A stretch of DNA of 64,000 bases from Agromyces sp. H66 (GCF_004959775.1 NZ_SJZG01000009.1:1-64000), one strand, 5' to 3'. Positions 15,274 through 23,646 are shown, counted from the first letter of the stretch. A program made the numbers and translations. The notes: a model not told the origin generated them from the letters alone.

Positions 15274-17451
15274 GTGCTCACCCCACCCGCCCCCGAGAAG
15301 CGACCGACCGAACGCGTGCACCACGGCGACGTGGTGCACGACGACTACGAGTGGCTTCGCGCCAAGGACGACCCCGCCGTCATCGCGCACCTGCACGAGG
15401 AGAACGCCTACACGAAGGCGCGCACCGAGCACCTCATGCTCCTCCAGGAACAGATCTTCGAGGAGATAAGGAACCGGACCAAGGAGACCGACCTCTCGGT
15501 GCCGACCCGCGAGGGCGACTGGTGGTACTACACCCGCACGGTCGAGGGGAAGCAGTACGGCATCCGCTGCCGAGCGCCCATCGCGGCATCCGACGACTGG
15601 GAACCCCCGGTGCTGCCCGAAGCGCCGTCGTCGGTTGAGCCTGTCGAAACCGCGACGGATGCCGCGTACGAGCCGCTGCCCGGCGAGCAGGTGCTCCTCG
15701 ACGACAACGTCGAGGCCGAGGGCCACGACTTCTACGCGCTCGGCAGCTTCGACGTCACCGCCGACGGCTCGACGCTCCTCTACGCGATCGACACCGACGG
15801 CGACGAGCGATACACGCTGCGCCTGCGCTCGATCGACGGCTCCGGCCGCGAGTACGACGACCTCATCGAGGGCACCGCCGCCGGCGCCGTGTTCGACCCC
15901 AGCGGCCGCTACGTCTTCTACGCCACGGTCGACGAGTCGTGGCGCCCCGACACGATCTGGCGGCACGAGGTCGGCACCGCGACGTCCGACGACGTCCCGG
16001 TCTTCAAGGAGGACGACGAGCGCTTCTGGCTCGGCGTCGGCCTGACCCGCAGCCGCCGGTTCATGCTCATCGAGGCCGGCTCGAACGTCACGAGCGAGAC
16101 GTGGCTGCTCGACGCCGACGACCCGACCGGCGAGTTCCGCGTCGTGTGGCCGCGCAAGGAGGGCGTCGAGTACGACGTCGACCACGTGGTCGCCGGTGGA
16201 CGCGACCGTCTGCTCATCGTGCACAACGACGGTGCCGTGAACTTCGAGCTCGTGAGCGTCGCGGCATCCGACCCGCAGGGACCGCGACGGATGCTGCTGC
16301 CGCACAACCCCGCCGTGCGCCTCGAGGGCGTCGAGGCGTTCCGGAACTTCGTCGCCGTCGAGTACCGCCGAGAGGGCCTGTCGCGGGTCGCGATCGCCAA
16401 GGTGCCGCCGACGGGGATCCCGACAGACGCCACGCCCGACGACACCCTGCACGAGCTGCCGTTCGACGAGGCCCTGTTCTCGGTGGGCGTCGGCGGCAAC
16501 CCAGCCTGGGAGCAGCCGACCCTGCGGATCGGCTACACGAGTTTCATCACGCCCGCGACCGTGTACGACGTCGTCATCGCCACGGGCGAGCGGCGGCTCC
16601 GCAAGCGGCAGCCCGTGCTGGGCGACTACGACCCGGCCCGATACGCCCAGCGTCGCGAGTGGGCGGTCGCCGACGACGGCACCCGGATCCCCGTGTCGCT
16701 CGTGTACCGGCCCGATCTGGTGGAGTTCGGCACGCCCGCGCCCACGCTGCTCTACGGCTACGGCTCGTACGAGCACTCGATCGACCCCGGGTTCGGGATC
16801 CCCCGGCTGTCGCTCCTCGACCGCGGCATGATCTTCGCCGTCGCCCACGTGCGCGGCGGCGGGGAGCTGGGCCGGCTCTGGTACGAGCACGGCAAGAAGC
16901 TCCACAAGCGCAACACGTTCACCGACTTCGTGGCGGTGGCGCAGCATCTCGTCGACAACGACATCACCGCTCCCGACCGGCTCGTGGCGCAGGGCGGCAG
17001 CGCCGGCGGACTGCTCATGGGCGCCGTCGCGAACATGGCGCCGAAGTACTTCTCGGGCATCCTCGCCGAGGTGCCGTTCGTCGACCCGCTGACCTCGATC
17101 CTCGACCCGACGCTGCCGCTCACCGTCATCGAGTGGGACGAGTGGGGCAATCCGCTCGACGACGCCGAGGTGTACGCGTACATGAAGACGTATGCGCCGT
17201 ACGAGAACGTGCACGAGAACCACTACCCGCCGATCCTGGCGGTGACCTCGCTGAACGACACGCGCGTGCTCTACGTGGAGCCCGCGAAGTGGGTGGCGCG
17301 CCTCCGCGATGCGGGAGCCGACGCGCTGCTGAAGATCGAGATGGCGGCCGGGCACGGCGGCGTCTCGGGGCGGTACTCGGCGTGGCGCGAGCGGGCGTTC
17401 GCGTACGCGTGGGTCATCGACCGGGCGAAGGCGCACCCGAGCGGCGAGTAG
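15274..17451 (+). CDS. ptrB: Oligopeptidase B (S9A serine peptidase)
   Basis: The 725-aa product has an N-terminal beta-propeller and a C-terminal alpha/beta hydrolase domain. The catalytic triad reads Ser576 in GGSAGG, Asp662 in TSLNDTRV and His694 in AAGHGGVSGR. The segment ALGSFDVTADGSTLLYAIDT, near residue 153, is typical of oligopeptidase B, which cleaves short peptides after Arg or Lys in the cytosol. No signal peptide is present. Length matches the family. Oddity: a GGTTGAGCCTGTCGAAACC element at 15633-15651 sits in frame and encodes VEPVET in a variable loop near residue 122, suggesting a mobile short repeat entered the gene without breaking it. Confidence 0.93.
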   Translation: MLTPPAPEKRPTERVHHGDVVHDDYEWLRAKDDPAVIAHLHEENAYTKARTEHLMLLQEQIFEEIRNRTKETDLSVPTREGDWWYYTRTVEGKQYGIRCRAPIAASDDWEPPVLPEAPSSVEPVETATDAAYEPLPGEQVLLDDNVEAEGHDFYALGSFDVTADGSTLLYAIDTDGDERYTLRLRSIDGSGREYDDLIEGTAAGAVFDPSGRYVFYATVDESWRPDTIWRHEVGTATSDDVPVFKEDDERFWLGVGLTRSRRFMLIEAGSNVTSETWLLDADDPTGEFRVVWPRKEGVEYDVDHVVAGGRDRLLIVHNDGAVNFELVSVAASDPQGPRRMLLPHNPAVRLEGVEAFRNFVAVEYRREGLSRVAIAKVPPTGIPTDATPDDTLHELPFDEALFSVGVGGNPAWEQPTLRIGYTSFITPATVYDVVIATGERRLRKRQPVLGDYDPARYAQRREWAVADDGTRIPVSLVYRPDLVEFGTPAPTLLYGYGSYEHSIDPGFGIPRLSLLDRGMIFAVAHVRGGGELGRLWYEHGKKLHKRNTFTDFVAVAQHLVDNDITAPDRLVAQGGSAGGLLMGAVANMAPKYFSGILAEVPFVDPLTSILDPTLPLTVIEWDEWGNPLDDAEVYAYMKTYAPYENVHENHYPPILAVTSLNDTRVLYVEPAKWVARLRDAGADALLKIEMAAGHGGVSGRYSAWRERAFAYAWVIDRAKAHPSGE
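15633..15651 (+). repeat. Short dispersed-type repeat inside the oligopeptidase gene
   Basis: GGTTGAGCCTGTCGAAACC has imperfect dyad character (GGTT and AACC ends, TTGA/TCGA). I recall similar GGTTTCGACAGGCTCAACC sequences as frequent intergenic words in related actinobacteria, but only one copy is seen in this window, so family membership is not proved here. Confidence 0.4.
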
Positions 17452-17477
17452 GCGCCCGCGGCGCGTCGAAAGCTCGC

Positions 17478-17532
17478 GCAGGAGAATGGGACCCATCCCC
17501 GCCCACAGGCGGGTTCAGTGCAGTTCTCCTGC
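17478..17532. terminator. Two-tier hairpin after the oligopeptidase gene
   Basis: Outer arms GCAGGAGAA (17478-17486) and TTCTCCTGC (17524-17532) enclose inner arms CCCGCC (17498-17503) and GGCGGG (17508-17513) around CACA. It lies 27 bases after the stop codon. A terminator is the simplest reading; a structured leader for the downstream oxidase gene is an alternative. Confidence 0.5.
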
Positions 17533-17635
17533 ACAAGCTTCGGCCGGGCCGGGTTGCGACGTATGCGAACGCAGCAATTCCGCGCTCAGCGAGCATCGTT
17601 GGCGGATGTCGGGGGCCGCTGCCAGACTGCGATCC

Positions 17636-18955
17636 ATGTCGATTCTCTCTGACCTGAGCGAGCGCGTGCCCGGCCGTACATTCGGACCCGGCTCCACCGA
17701 GTACGACGACGGTCGTACCGTGTTCTACGGCCCCGGCGAACCCGAGGCCGTCATCCGTCCCTCCACCGTCGACGAGCTGGCCGCCGCCGTGCGCGCCGCC
17801 GTCGACGCGAACGTGCCGATCTCCGTCCGCAGCGGCGGACACGGCAGCCTGCCCGCCACCGACGGCGTGGTCATCGACCTCGCCGAGTTCAACGCCATCG
17901 AGGTCGGCGACGATGGCCTCGTCACCGTCGGGGCCGGCGCCCACTGGGGCGATGTCGCCGCCGCCCTCGCCCCCCACGGCCTGGGTATCACCTCCGGCGA
18001 CACGCTCGACGTCGGCGTCGGCGGGCTGGCGCTCGGCGGCGGCATCGGATGGCTCGTCCGCACGCACGGCCTCACGGTCGACCTGATGCGCGAGATCGAG
18101 CTCGTCACGGCGACCGGCGAGGTGCTCACGGTGAACGCCGAGTCGCATCCCGACCTGTTCTGGGCACTCAGGGGCGGCGGCGGCAACTTCGGCATCGCGA
18201 CGCGCTTCATCCTGCAGGCCGCGCCCGTCGACGGGATCGTCGGCGGTCACCTGCAGTTCGATCAGTCGGACGTCGGCGCGGTGCTGCGCACCTGGCGCGA
18301 CATCACGGTCGCCTCCCCCGACGAGCTCAACTCGACGCTCCTGGTCATGCCGCAGCTGATGGCCGAGATGCCGGCGGGCCCGCAGCTCGCGGTCGCACTT
18401 CGCGGCACCGAGGAGGAGCTGCGGCGCGTCCTCGATCCGCTCCTGTCGCTGCCCTCGGTCACCGAGGTGAAGCTGGGGCCGGTAGCCTACGGCGAGCTGC
18501 TCGAGGCGGCGCCGCCCGGCCGTCCGCCGTTCCGCTTCGTCGGTGGCAACGGGTTCGCACCCGACCTGTCCGACGAGTTCCTCGCCGCGTGCGAGCGAGC
18601 CCTCGGCACGGCCGCACCCACGATGCTCATGCTGCGAGCCCTCGGCGGGGCGTTCTCGCGGGTCGCGGCGGATGCCACGCCCATCGCGTTCCGCGATGCG
18701 CAGGCGCTGTTCGTCGTGAACACGCTGCTCCCCGCCGACGCGACCGACGCCGACGCGGCGGCCATTCGCCCGGCGCTCGACGAGGCGCTCGGATTCACGA
18801 GCGGACCGTACGCGAACTTCACGCAGGAGTTCGGCGACGACGTGACGGCCACGATCTACCCGCCGTCGACGCTCGAGCGACTCCGGCGGGTGAAGTCCGA
18901 GGTCGATCCCGGCGACGTGTTCCGCCCGGCGCACCACATCGCGCCCACGCGCTGA
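17636..18955 (+). CDS. FAD-linked oxidase (berberine bridge enzyme-like)
   Basis: The 439-aa product has the FAD_binding_4 fold: ISVRSGGHGS with the probable flavin-linking His69, VGVGGLALGGGIGWL, and HPDLFWALRGGGGNFGI, then a C-terminal BBE segment ending VKSEVDPGDVF. The cysteine that gives a second covalent FAD bond in many relatives is absent (SGDTLDVGVGG), so a single 8-alpha-His bond is expected. Substrate is unknown; relatives oxidise sugars or alkaloid-like compounds. The start at 17636 gives the usual N-terminus; an in-frame ATG at 17606 is possible. No signal peptide. Confidence 0.85.
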   Translation: MSILSDLSERVPGRTFGPGSTEYDDGRTVFYGPGEPEAVIRPSTVDELAAAVRAAVDANVPISVRSGGHGSLPATDGVVIDLAEFNAIEVGDDGLVTVGAGAHWGDVAAALAPHGLGITSGDTLDVGVGGLALGGGIGWLVRTHGLTVDLMREIELVTATGEVLTVNAESHPDLFWALRGGGGNFGIATRFILQAAPVDGIVGGHLQFDQSDVGAVLRTWRDITVASPDELNSTLLVMPQLMAEMPAGPQLAVALRGTEEELRRVLDPLLSLPSVTEVKLGPVAYGELLEAAPPGRPPFRFVGGNGFAPDLSDEFLAACERALGTAAPTMLMLRALGGAFSRVAADATPIAFRDAQALFVVNTLLPADATDADAAAIRPALDEALGFTSGPYANFTQEFGDDVTATIYPPSTLERLRRVKSEVDPGDVFRPAHHIAPTR

Positions 18956-18998
18956 CCCGGCGGCGTCGGGCCGCGACGCCCGTCCACGTCAACTCCCC

Positions 18999-19055
18999 CT
19001 CGCGACGGCGGCCCTCCCTCGCGGCGGCGGCCCGAACTCGGGCCGCCGTCGCGAG
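18999..19055. repeat. Intergenic palindrome, family B copy 1 (duplicated left arm)
   Basis: The left arm CTCGCGACGGCGGCC occurs at 18999-19013 and again with one change at 19018-19032; the right arm GGCCGCCGTCGCGAG is at 19041-19055. The loop contains CGAACTC. The same arm and loop recur at 20239-20276. It lies between two convergent genes and could terminate both. Confidence 0.7.
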
Positions 19056-19106
19056 GATCGGCCGCCGCCGCGCGGGCGTGGGGACCGCGGGCGCGGCCCG
19101 CCGCGC

Positions 19107-19583
19107 TCAGCCGAGCTCGAGCCGCATCGTGTCGGCGTTGCCGTTGCGACCGACGACGCGGAATCCCGCCCGCTCGTAGAGGTGTCGCGCACGGTTGCCG
19201 TCTTCGACGCTGAGACTGATTCCCGGGATGCCGCGACGACGTGCCTCGTCGACCACCGCGTCGAGCACGGAAGATCCGAGCCCGCGACCGCGATGGCCCT
19301 CGAACGCGGTGATGCTGAGCTCGGGCGTCGACGCGTCGACGAAGCCGTAGCCCGGGTCATCCGCCGGCAGGAACACGACCCACGCGACCGCCAGCACCGC
19401 ATCGCCCTCGACGGCGGCGAAGCCGAAGTCGCGCGACGCGTCGAATGCCGAGTAGTAGTGCGCGAGGTCGGGACGGTCGTCGAGATCCTGCAGCGAGAAC
19501 CGCGGCTCGACCCAGTTCATGTTGACCAGGCACGCCTCGCGCAGCATCGCGCGATCGTCGTCGGTCAGGGGCCGAAGCCTCAC
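19107..19583 (-). CDS. GNAT family N-acetyltransferase
   Basis: The 158-aa product has GNAT motifs: LSITAFEGHRGRGLGSSVLD (motif A, with the RGRGLG acetyl-CoA pyrophosphate loop), and SLSVEDGNRARHLYERAGFR (motif B). It transfers an acetyl group from acetyl-CoA; substrate unknown. The GTG start at 19583 overlaps the stop of the DUF1349 gene by four bases (GTGA), so the two are translationally coupled. Confidence 0.9.
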   Translation of the reverse strand: MRLRPLTDDDRAMLREACLVNMNWVEPRFSLQDLDDRPDLAHYYSAFDASRDFGFAAVEGDAVLAVAWVVFLPADDPGYGFVDASTPELSITAFEGHRGRGLGSSVLDAVVDEARRRGIPGISLSVEDGNRARHLYERAGFRVVGRNGNADTMRLELG

Positions 19584-20194
19584 GGGATCTCCGGGTCCTC
19601 GTGCAGGTCGACGTCGGCCGGCGCGAGCGCCCACCGCGTGAATCGCACCTCGAGGTCGCCGCGCATCGGCGCGCAGACCATGGGGCCGGCGGATGCCGCG
19701 GCCGACGCGAACGGCGCGACGCGAAGCGTGCGCCATCCGCTCGTCTCGGTGCGGGCGCGCAGCGTCACGGCATCGGCGCCCGCGACGCCGCTCCGGCTCG
19801 CGCGGATGGTCACGAGCTGCCCCGCCCAGTCGGGCACGGGCGCGAGCGACCAGTCCGAGACGCCGTCGGTGACGACCGCGCCGAGGTGCAACACCCCGTC
19901 GGACACCTCGAGTCCGGACTTCACCCAGTGCTCGCCGTCGGCGAAGAGCATGAGGCCGGCCTGGTCGTAGAGCCCGGTGAGGGTCGACGTGTCCACCGTC
20001 ACCTCGGCCGCGGCATCCGCGGGCCACTCGCCGAGGAGGGCGTGTCCGTCGTCGTGCACGAACCCGTAGTGCGTGGTGCGCCAGTAGTCGCTGCCCTCGG
20101 ATGCCCCGACCACGAGGTCGTCGCCGTCGAGTCGAGTGGTCGCGGGCTCCCGCGTCCAGACTCCTGCCGCCCAATCCACGCGCCGCCCATGCAT
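19580..20194 (-). CDS. DUF1349 domain protein (concanavalin-like fold)
   Basis: The 204-aa product shows DUF1349 features: ATTRLDGDDLVVGASEGSDY, GLYDQAGLMLFADGEHWVKSG (in parts: YDQAGLMLF, EHWVKSG) and LRVAPFASAAASAGPMVCAP. The domain is a beta-sandwich of the concanavalin class; biochemical function is not known. I use ATG at 20194; a GTG nine bases upstream is equally possible and neither has a good ribosome site. It is the first gene of a two-gene unit with the GNAT enzyme. Confidence 0.85.
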   Translation of the reverse strand: MHGRRVDWAAGVWTREPATTRLDGDDLVVGASEGSDYWRTTHYGFVHDDGHALLGEWPADAAAEVTVDTSTLTGLYDQAGLMLFADGEHWVKSGLEVSDGVLHLGAVVTDGVSDWSLAPVPDWAGQLVTIRASRSGVAGADAVTLRARTETSGWRTLRVAPFASAAASAGPMVCAPMRGDLEVRFTRWALAPADVDLHEDPEIP

Positions 20195-20238
20195 GCGTTC
20201 CACGCTAGCGGCAGGAGTCGCCGGGACGGCGGCTTCCC

Positions 20239-20276
20239 CTCGCGACGGCGGCTCGAACTAGGGCCGCCGTCGCGAG
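20239..20276. repeat. Intergenic palindrome, family B copy 2
   Basis: Perfect 14-base arms CTCGCGACGGCGGC (20239-20252) and GCCGCCGTCGCGAG (20263-20276) enclose TCGAACTAGG. Arms, loop and flanks match the element at 18999-19055. It lies downstream of the minus-strand arsR gene, so it may be that gene's terminator. Confidence 0.7.
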
Positions 20277-20320
20277 AACGGGCCGCCGCGACATTCTTCG
20301 AAGAGCCACGCCGCCGCGAG

Positions 20321-20701
20321 TCAGACCGTGACGAGCGGCGCCGCCGCGGCATCGAGCGAACCCGGCACGAGCTTGTAGTACGCCCAGGTGCCGCGCTTCG
20401 AGCGGGTGAGGAACCCCGCGTCCATGAGGATCTTCAGGTGATGCGACACGGTGGGCTGGCTGAGGCCGACGGGCTCGATGAGGTCGCACACGCACGCCTC
20501 CTGCCCCTCGGATGCCGCGACGATCGACACCAGCCGCAGCCGCGCCGGGTCGGCGAGCGCCTTCAGCCGACGCGCGAACACCTCGGCGTCGTCGGCGCTG
20601 ATGGTCTCGCGCGTGAGCGGTCCGCAGCACGCGACGGGAGCTGATGCGTCGAGAGCGATCGCCTCGACGCGAGGCACGAGCGTCAGATCGGTCACGGTCA
20701 T
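20321..20701 (-). CDS. arsR: ArsR family arsenic-responsive repressor
   Basis: The 126-aa product has an ArsR winged helix: LKALADPARLRLVSIVAAS, then VGLSQPTVSHHLKILMDAGF and the wing RGTWAYYKL. Metal-binding cysteines are present as Cys70 and Cys72 in ACVCDL on the helix before the recognition helix, the classic As(III) site, plus Cys25/Cys26 near the N-terminus. TAGAGT lies seven bases before the ATG, so the mRNA is probably leaderless. It is divergent from a flavoprotein gene across a shared operator. It likely represses itself, the flavoprotein and perhaps the MFS gene at 26684. Confidence 0.93.
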   Translation of the reverse strand: MTVTDLTLVPRVEAIALDASAPVACCGPLTRETISADDAEVFARRLKALADPARLRLVSIVAASEGQEACVCDLIEPVGLSQPTVSHHLKILMDAGFLTRSKRGTWAYYKLVPGSLDAAAAPLVTV

Positions 20702-20722
20702 GACGTCCACTCTACCCTGAAC

Positions 20723-20774
20723 ATTGACAAACTTCGATGGACGCGCCAAACTCGGAACATCGATGAACGTCAAT
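20723..20774. promoter_or_regulatory. Putative ArsR operator pair in the arsR-flavoprotein gap
   Basis: ATTGACAAACTTCGATG at 20723-20739 and CATCGATGAACGTCAAT at 20758-20774 are inverted copies (13 of 17 bases). Each resembles known actinobacterial ArsR sites. A single similar site, ATCGATGATTGTCGAT, lies at 27890-27905 before the MFS gene. Confidence 0.65.
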
Positions 20775-20807
20775 ACAGTGCGTTCCACGGCAATGTAAGG
20801 ATGACGG

Positions 20808-22151
20808 ATGACCCTCCTCGACCTCACTCCCCCGAAGCAGCTGGCCTCCCGCCTGCAGGGCCTGCCCGTCGCGATCATCGGCGCCGGCCCCATCGGGCTC
20901 GCGACCGCGGCGAACCTCGCCGATCGCGGCATCGACTTCGTGCTGCTCGAAGCCGGCGACCGCATCGCCGACAGCATCGAGCACTGGGGCCACATCCGGC
21001 TCTTCTCGCCGTGGAAGCACCTCGTCGACCCGGTGTCGAAGCGCCTGCTCGCCGAGACGGGGTGGCAGGAGCCGCCCGCCGACTCGCTGCCCACCGGCGC
21101 CGAGCTCGTGCGCGACTTCCTGATCCCGCTCGCCGACCTCCCCGCGATCGCCGCGCGCACCCGACTCGGCGTCACCGTCACCGACGTCTCCCGCGAGGGC
21201 ATGGACCGCACGCGCACGAAGGGCCGGGCGCAGGCGCCGTTCCTCCTCCGCGTGAGCACCGCCGACGGCGTCGAGGAGCTCACCGCGCGCGCCGTCATCG
21301 ATGCCTCGGGCACCTACCGCACGCCGAACAGCCTCGGCTCGTCGGGCCTCGACCCGCTCGGGCTCGCCGAGGTCGCCGACCTCGTGAGCCCGGCCATGCC
21401 CGACGTGCTCGGGCGTGAGCGCGACACGTTCGCAGGCCGCCACACGGTCGTCGTGGGCGCCGGTCACTCCGCCGCCAACACGCTGCTGAACCTCGCAGCT
21501 CTCGCCGACGAGGCGCCGGGCACCCGCATCTCCTGGGTCATCCGCAATGCCAAGGCGGTGCGCGTGACCACGTCGCCCGACGACGAGCTGCAGGCGCGTG
21601 CGTCCATCGGCGCTCGCGTCGACGCGCTCGTCGCATCGGGTCGCATCGAGGTCGTCGACCGGTTCGAGATCGTGCGCCTCGCGCGCACGGGCGAGGGCGA
21701 GGCATCCGGCCTGCGCATCACCGGCCGTCGCGGCGACGGACTCGAGACCCTCGAGGCCGACCGAGTGGTGAACGCCACCGGCTTCCGCCCGAACCTCGGG
21801 ATGCTCCGCGAGATCCGCCTCGAACTCGACGACATCGTCGAGGCGCCCAGGCGCCTCGCGCCCCTCATCGACCCCAACGTGCACAGCTGCGGCACGGTCG
21901 CACCTCACGGCTTCGCCGAGCTCACCCAGCCCGAGCGCGACTTCTTCATCGTCGGCATGAAGAGCTACGGCCGGGCGCCGACCTTCCTCCTCGCGACGGG
22001 CTACGAGCAGGTGCGCTCGGTGACGGCCTGGCTCGCGGGTGACGCGGCCGCCGCGCGCAACGTCGAACTCTCGCTGCCCGCGACAGGCGTGTGCTCGAGT
22101 GGGGCGGCGAGCACAGCGGAGGGATCAGCGGCGTCGAGCTGCTGCAGCTGA
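20808..22151 (+). CDS. Ars-operon type FAD/NAD(P)-dependent flavoprotein
   Basis: The 447-aa product has two dinucleotide-binding motifs: VAIIGAGPIGLATAANLADR near the N-terminus for FAD and VVVGAGHSAANTLLNLA near residue 210 for NAD(P)H, with a DASGTYRTPN link. It resembles flavin monooxygenase/ thioredoxin reductase-like proteins found beside arsR in actinobacteria (called ArsO or ArsT-like in some hosts). The tail has extra cysteines (TGVCSSG and SSCCS), plausible thiol or arsenic ligands. AAGG lies before ATG 20808. Its end overlaps the region of the next small gene. Exact reaction is not known to me. Confidence 0.82.
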   Translation: MTLLDLTPPKQLASRLQGLPVAIIGAGPIGLATAANLADRGIDFVLLEAGDRIADSIEHWGHIRLFSPWKHLVDPVSKRLLAETGWQEPPADSLPTGAELVRDFLIPLADLPAIAARTRLGVTVTDVSREGMDRTRTKGRAQAPFLLRVSTADGVEELTARAVIDASGTYRTPNSLGSSGLDPLGLAEVADLVSPAMPDVLGRERDTFAGRHTVVVGAGHSAANTLLNLAALADEAPGTRISWVIRNAKAVRVTTSPDDELQARASIGARVDALVASGRIEVVDRFEIVRLARTGEGEASGLRITGRRGDGLETLEADRVVNATGFRPNLGMLREIRLELDDIVEAPRRLAPLIDPNVHSCGTVAPHGFAELTQPERDFFIVGMKSYGRAPTFLLATGYEQVRSVTAWLAGDAAAARNVELSLPATGVCSSGAASTAEGSAASSCCS

Positions 22152-22162
22152 GTGGCGTGGTC

Positions 22163-22474
22163 GTGAACGAAGCTCCCCTGGTGACGAGCCCAACCGACGA
22201 CCCCGCGCGGCACATCACGGCGCCCCGACTCGCCGCTCTCCGGATCCTCACCGCAGCGGGGCCGATCGACGAGGCCGGTATCCGGGACGCGTGGCGTGCG
22301 AGCCGACCCGGCATGTCGCCGCGCCATGTCGGGGCGCTGCCCCGGATGATCCGGCACCTGCTCTGGCGACTGGAGATCCTCGGATGGATCACCGAAGGCG
22401 AGCACGGCTGGGAGCCCACGGACCTCGGCAGGAGCGTCCTCGAGAGTCGCTCCCGGTCGACCGAGCCGGACTAG
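22163..22474 (+). CDS. Small winged-helix-like protein of unknown function
   Basis: The 103-aa product reads LAALRILTAAGPIDEAGIRD, then MSPRHVGALPRMIRHLLWRL, then ILGWITEGEHGWEPTDLGRS, which looks like a winged-helix fold (helix, recognition helix, wing). No family is named with confidence. It starts 11 bases after the flavoprotein stop; GTG codons at 22157 and 22091 are alternative starts, the last overlapping the flavoprotein gene. Its TAG stop shares the palindrome CTAG with the stop of the convergent DUF2834 gene. Confidence 0.6.
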   Translation: MNEAPLVTSPTDDPARHITAPRLAALRILTAAGPIDEAGIRDAWRASRPGMSPRHVGALPRMIRHLLWRLEILGWITEGEHGWEPTDLGRSVLESRSRSTEPD

Positions 22475-22884
22475 GACGAGCCACCGGATGCCGCGGAGCC
22501 GGTCGAGTCCGGTCGGCCCGCGGCATCCGGTCGGCCCGCGACATCCGTCACCTCGACGGACCGTGCGTTCAGTGCGCGCTGCCGCATCGCGAGGAACAGC
22601 GGGAACGTGAAGGCGAACGCCGTGACGCCCGCCCCGACGACGTAGAGCCAGCCCAGGCGCATGCCGAGGCGGCGCGCCTCGACGATGATGAACACGCTCC
22701 CGGCCGCGGCGGCGACGAGCAGGTCGACCGTGATCGACGAGACGGCCGGCCCGCTCGTGAACAGGTCGCCCAGGTAATTGCGCGACTCCGCGATCGCTCG
22801 GATGTTGAACCACCACGTGCCGACGAGGCCGGCGACGGCCAGCAGCAGGTAGACGACGGCGAGCGGGCTCCAGTGCCTGGTCAT
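22471..22884 (-). CDS. DUF2834 membrane protein
   Basis: The 137-aa product has three to four membrane helices (about residues 8-26, 50-70, 78-98). The pattern LFTSGPAVSSITVDLL followed by FIIVEARRLGM is the DUF2834 hallmark. Function is unknown. The C-terminal tail is Ala/Gly/Ser-rich and encoded by repeated GGCATCCG-type words, suggesting late extension. It is convergent with the gene at 22163 with shared stop bases. Confidence 0.8.
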   Translation of the reverse strand: MTRHWSPLAVVYLLLAVAGLVGTWWFNIRAIAESRNYLGDLFTSGPAVSSITVDLLVAAAAGSVFIIVEARRLGMRLGWLYVVGAGVTAFAFTFPLFLAMRQRALNARSVEVTDVAGRPDAAGRPDSTGSAASGGSS

Positions 22885-22921
22885 GCACCCAGTGTGGCGG
22901 ATGCCTCCGCCATCGCGACGA

Positions 22922-23509
22922 TCAGTCGCCGGTCGGCGCTCGGTCCTCCTGCAGCGGTCCGACGACGTCGAAGCGCGCGGTGACGAACGCCCCGCTGGCC
23001 GCGGTCTCCACCAACCGCAGGTCCAACCGCCGAGGCAGCAGCGGGCGACCAGCGCCGAGCGTGACCGGCGCGATGGAGACGATCACCTCGTCGAGAAGTC
23101 CGGCGTCGGCGAACTGCCCGGCGAGGTCTCCGCCCCCGATCACCCAGATGCCCGACTCGCCCGCTGCGGCACGCAGGTCCGCGTAGACGTCGGCCACCGA
23201 TCCGGCGGCGAATCGGATGTCGGCGCCGGGGAAGCGAGGAAGGTCACGAGTGCTCATGACCCATGACGGCTGGGAGTAGAACCACGGCTCTCCCGTTCGC
23301 TCCAAGTGGGCGAGGATCCAGGCGTAGGTCGTCGAGCCCATCACGATCGCGCCGATCTTCTCGATGAAGTCGTCGTAGTTCTGCGGGCCGCGCTTGTCCT
23401 GGTCCTGGCGCAGGAGCCAGTCGAGGGAGTCGTTCTGGTCGGCGAGGAAGCCGTCCAGAGTGGTGGCGGTGTAGTAGGTCACGGTGGGCGTGCGTCGTTC
23501 GGTGGTCAT
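22922..23509 (-). CDS. Dihydrofolate reductase-family (RibD C-terminal-like) protein
   Basis: The 195-aa product has the fold signatures VTYYTATTLDGFLADQNDS at the N-terminus, IVMGSTTYAWIL, and IWVIGGGDLAGQFADAGLLD followed by SIAPVTLGAGRPLLP. These match the RibD_C/DHFR-like reductase family that uses NADPH; substrate is unknown. GAGGAG lies eight bases before ATG 23509. The upstream gap carries five tandem TCGG units at 23528-23547. Confidence 0.88.
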   Translation of the reverse strand: MTTERRTPTVTYYTATTLDGFLADQNDSLDWLLRQDQDKRGPQNYDDFIEKIGAIVMGSTTYAWILAHLERTGEPWFYSQPSWVMSTRDLPRFPGADIRFAAGSVADVYADLRAAAGESGIWVIGGGDLAGQFADAGLLDEVIVSIAPVTLGAGRPLLPRRLDLRLVETAASGAFVTARFDVVGPLQEDRAPTGD

Positions 23510-23527
23510 CGACGTCTCCTCACATCG

Positions 23528-23547
23528 TCGGTCGGTCGGTCGGTCGG
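23528..23547. repeat. Short tandem repeat, TCGG x5
   Basis: Five perfect TCGG units lie just upstream of the ribosome site of the DHFR-family gene. Slippage here could change 5' leader length but not a coding frame. Confidence 0.6.
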
Positions 23548-23646
23548 GCGATGCGCCTGATCGGCGCAACGTCAAGCCTTGCCGATCACGGGCGGCTCGC
23601 CATCCTCCGAACGGGGGACCTCCGACGGGTCGACCACGGTTCGCGA

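Noticed and set aside
22091-22162. GTG at 22091 as the start of the small winged-helix-like gene
   Set aside because: It would overlap the flavoprotein gene by 61 bases and add sequence without helical pattern; a start near 22163 is simpler, though not proved.
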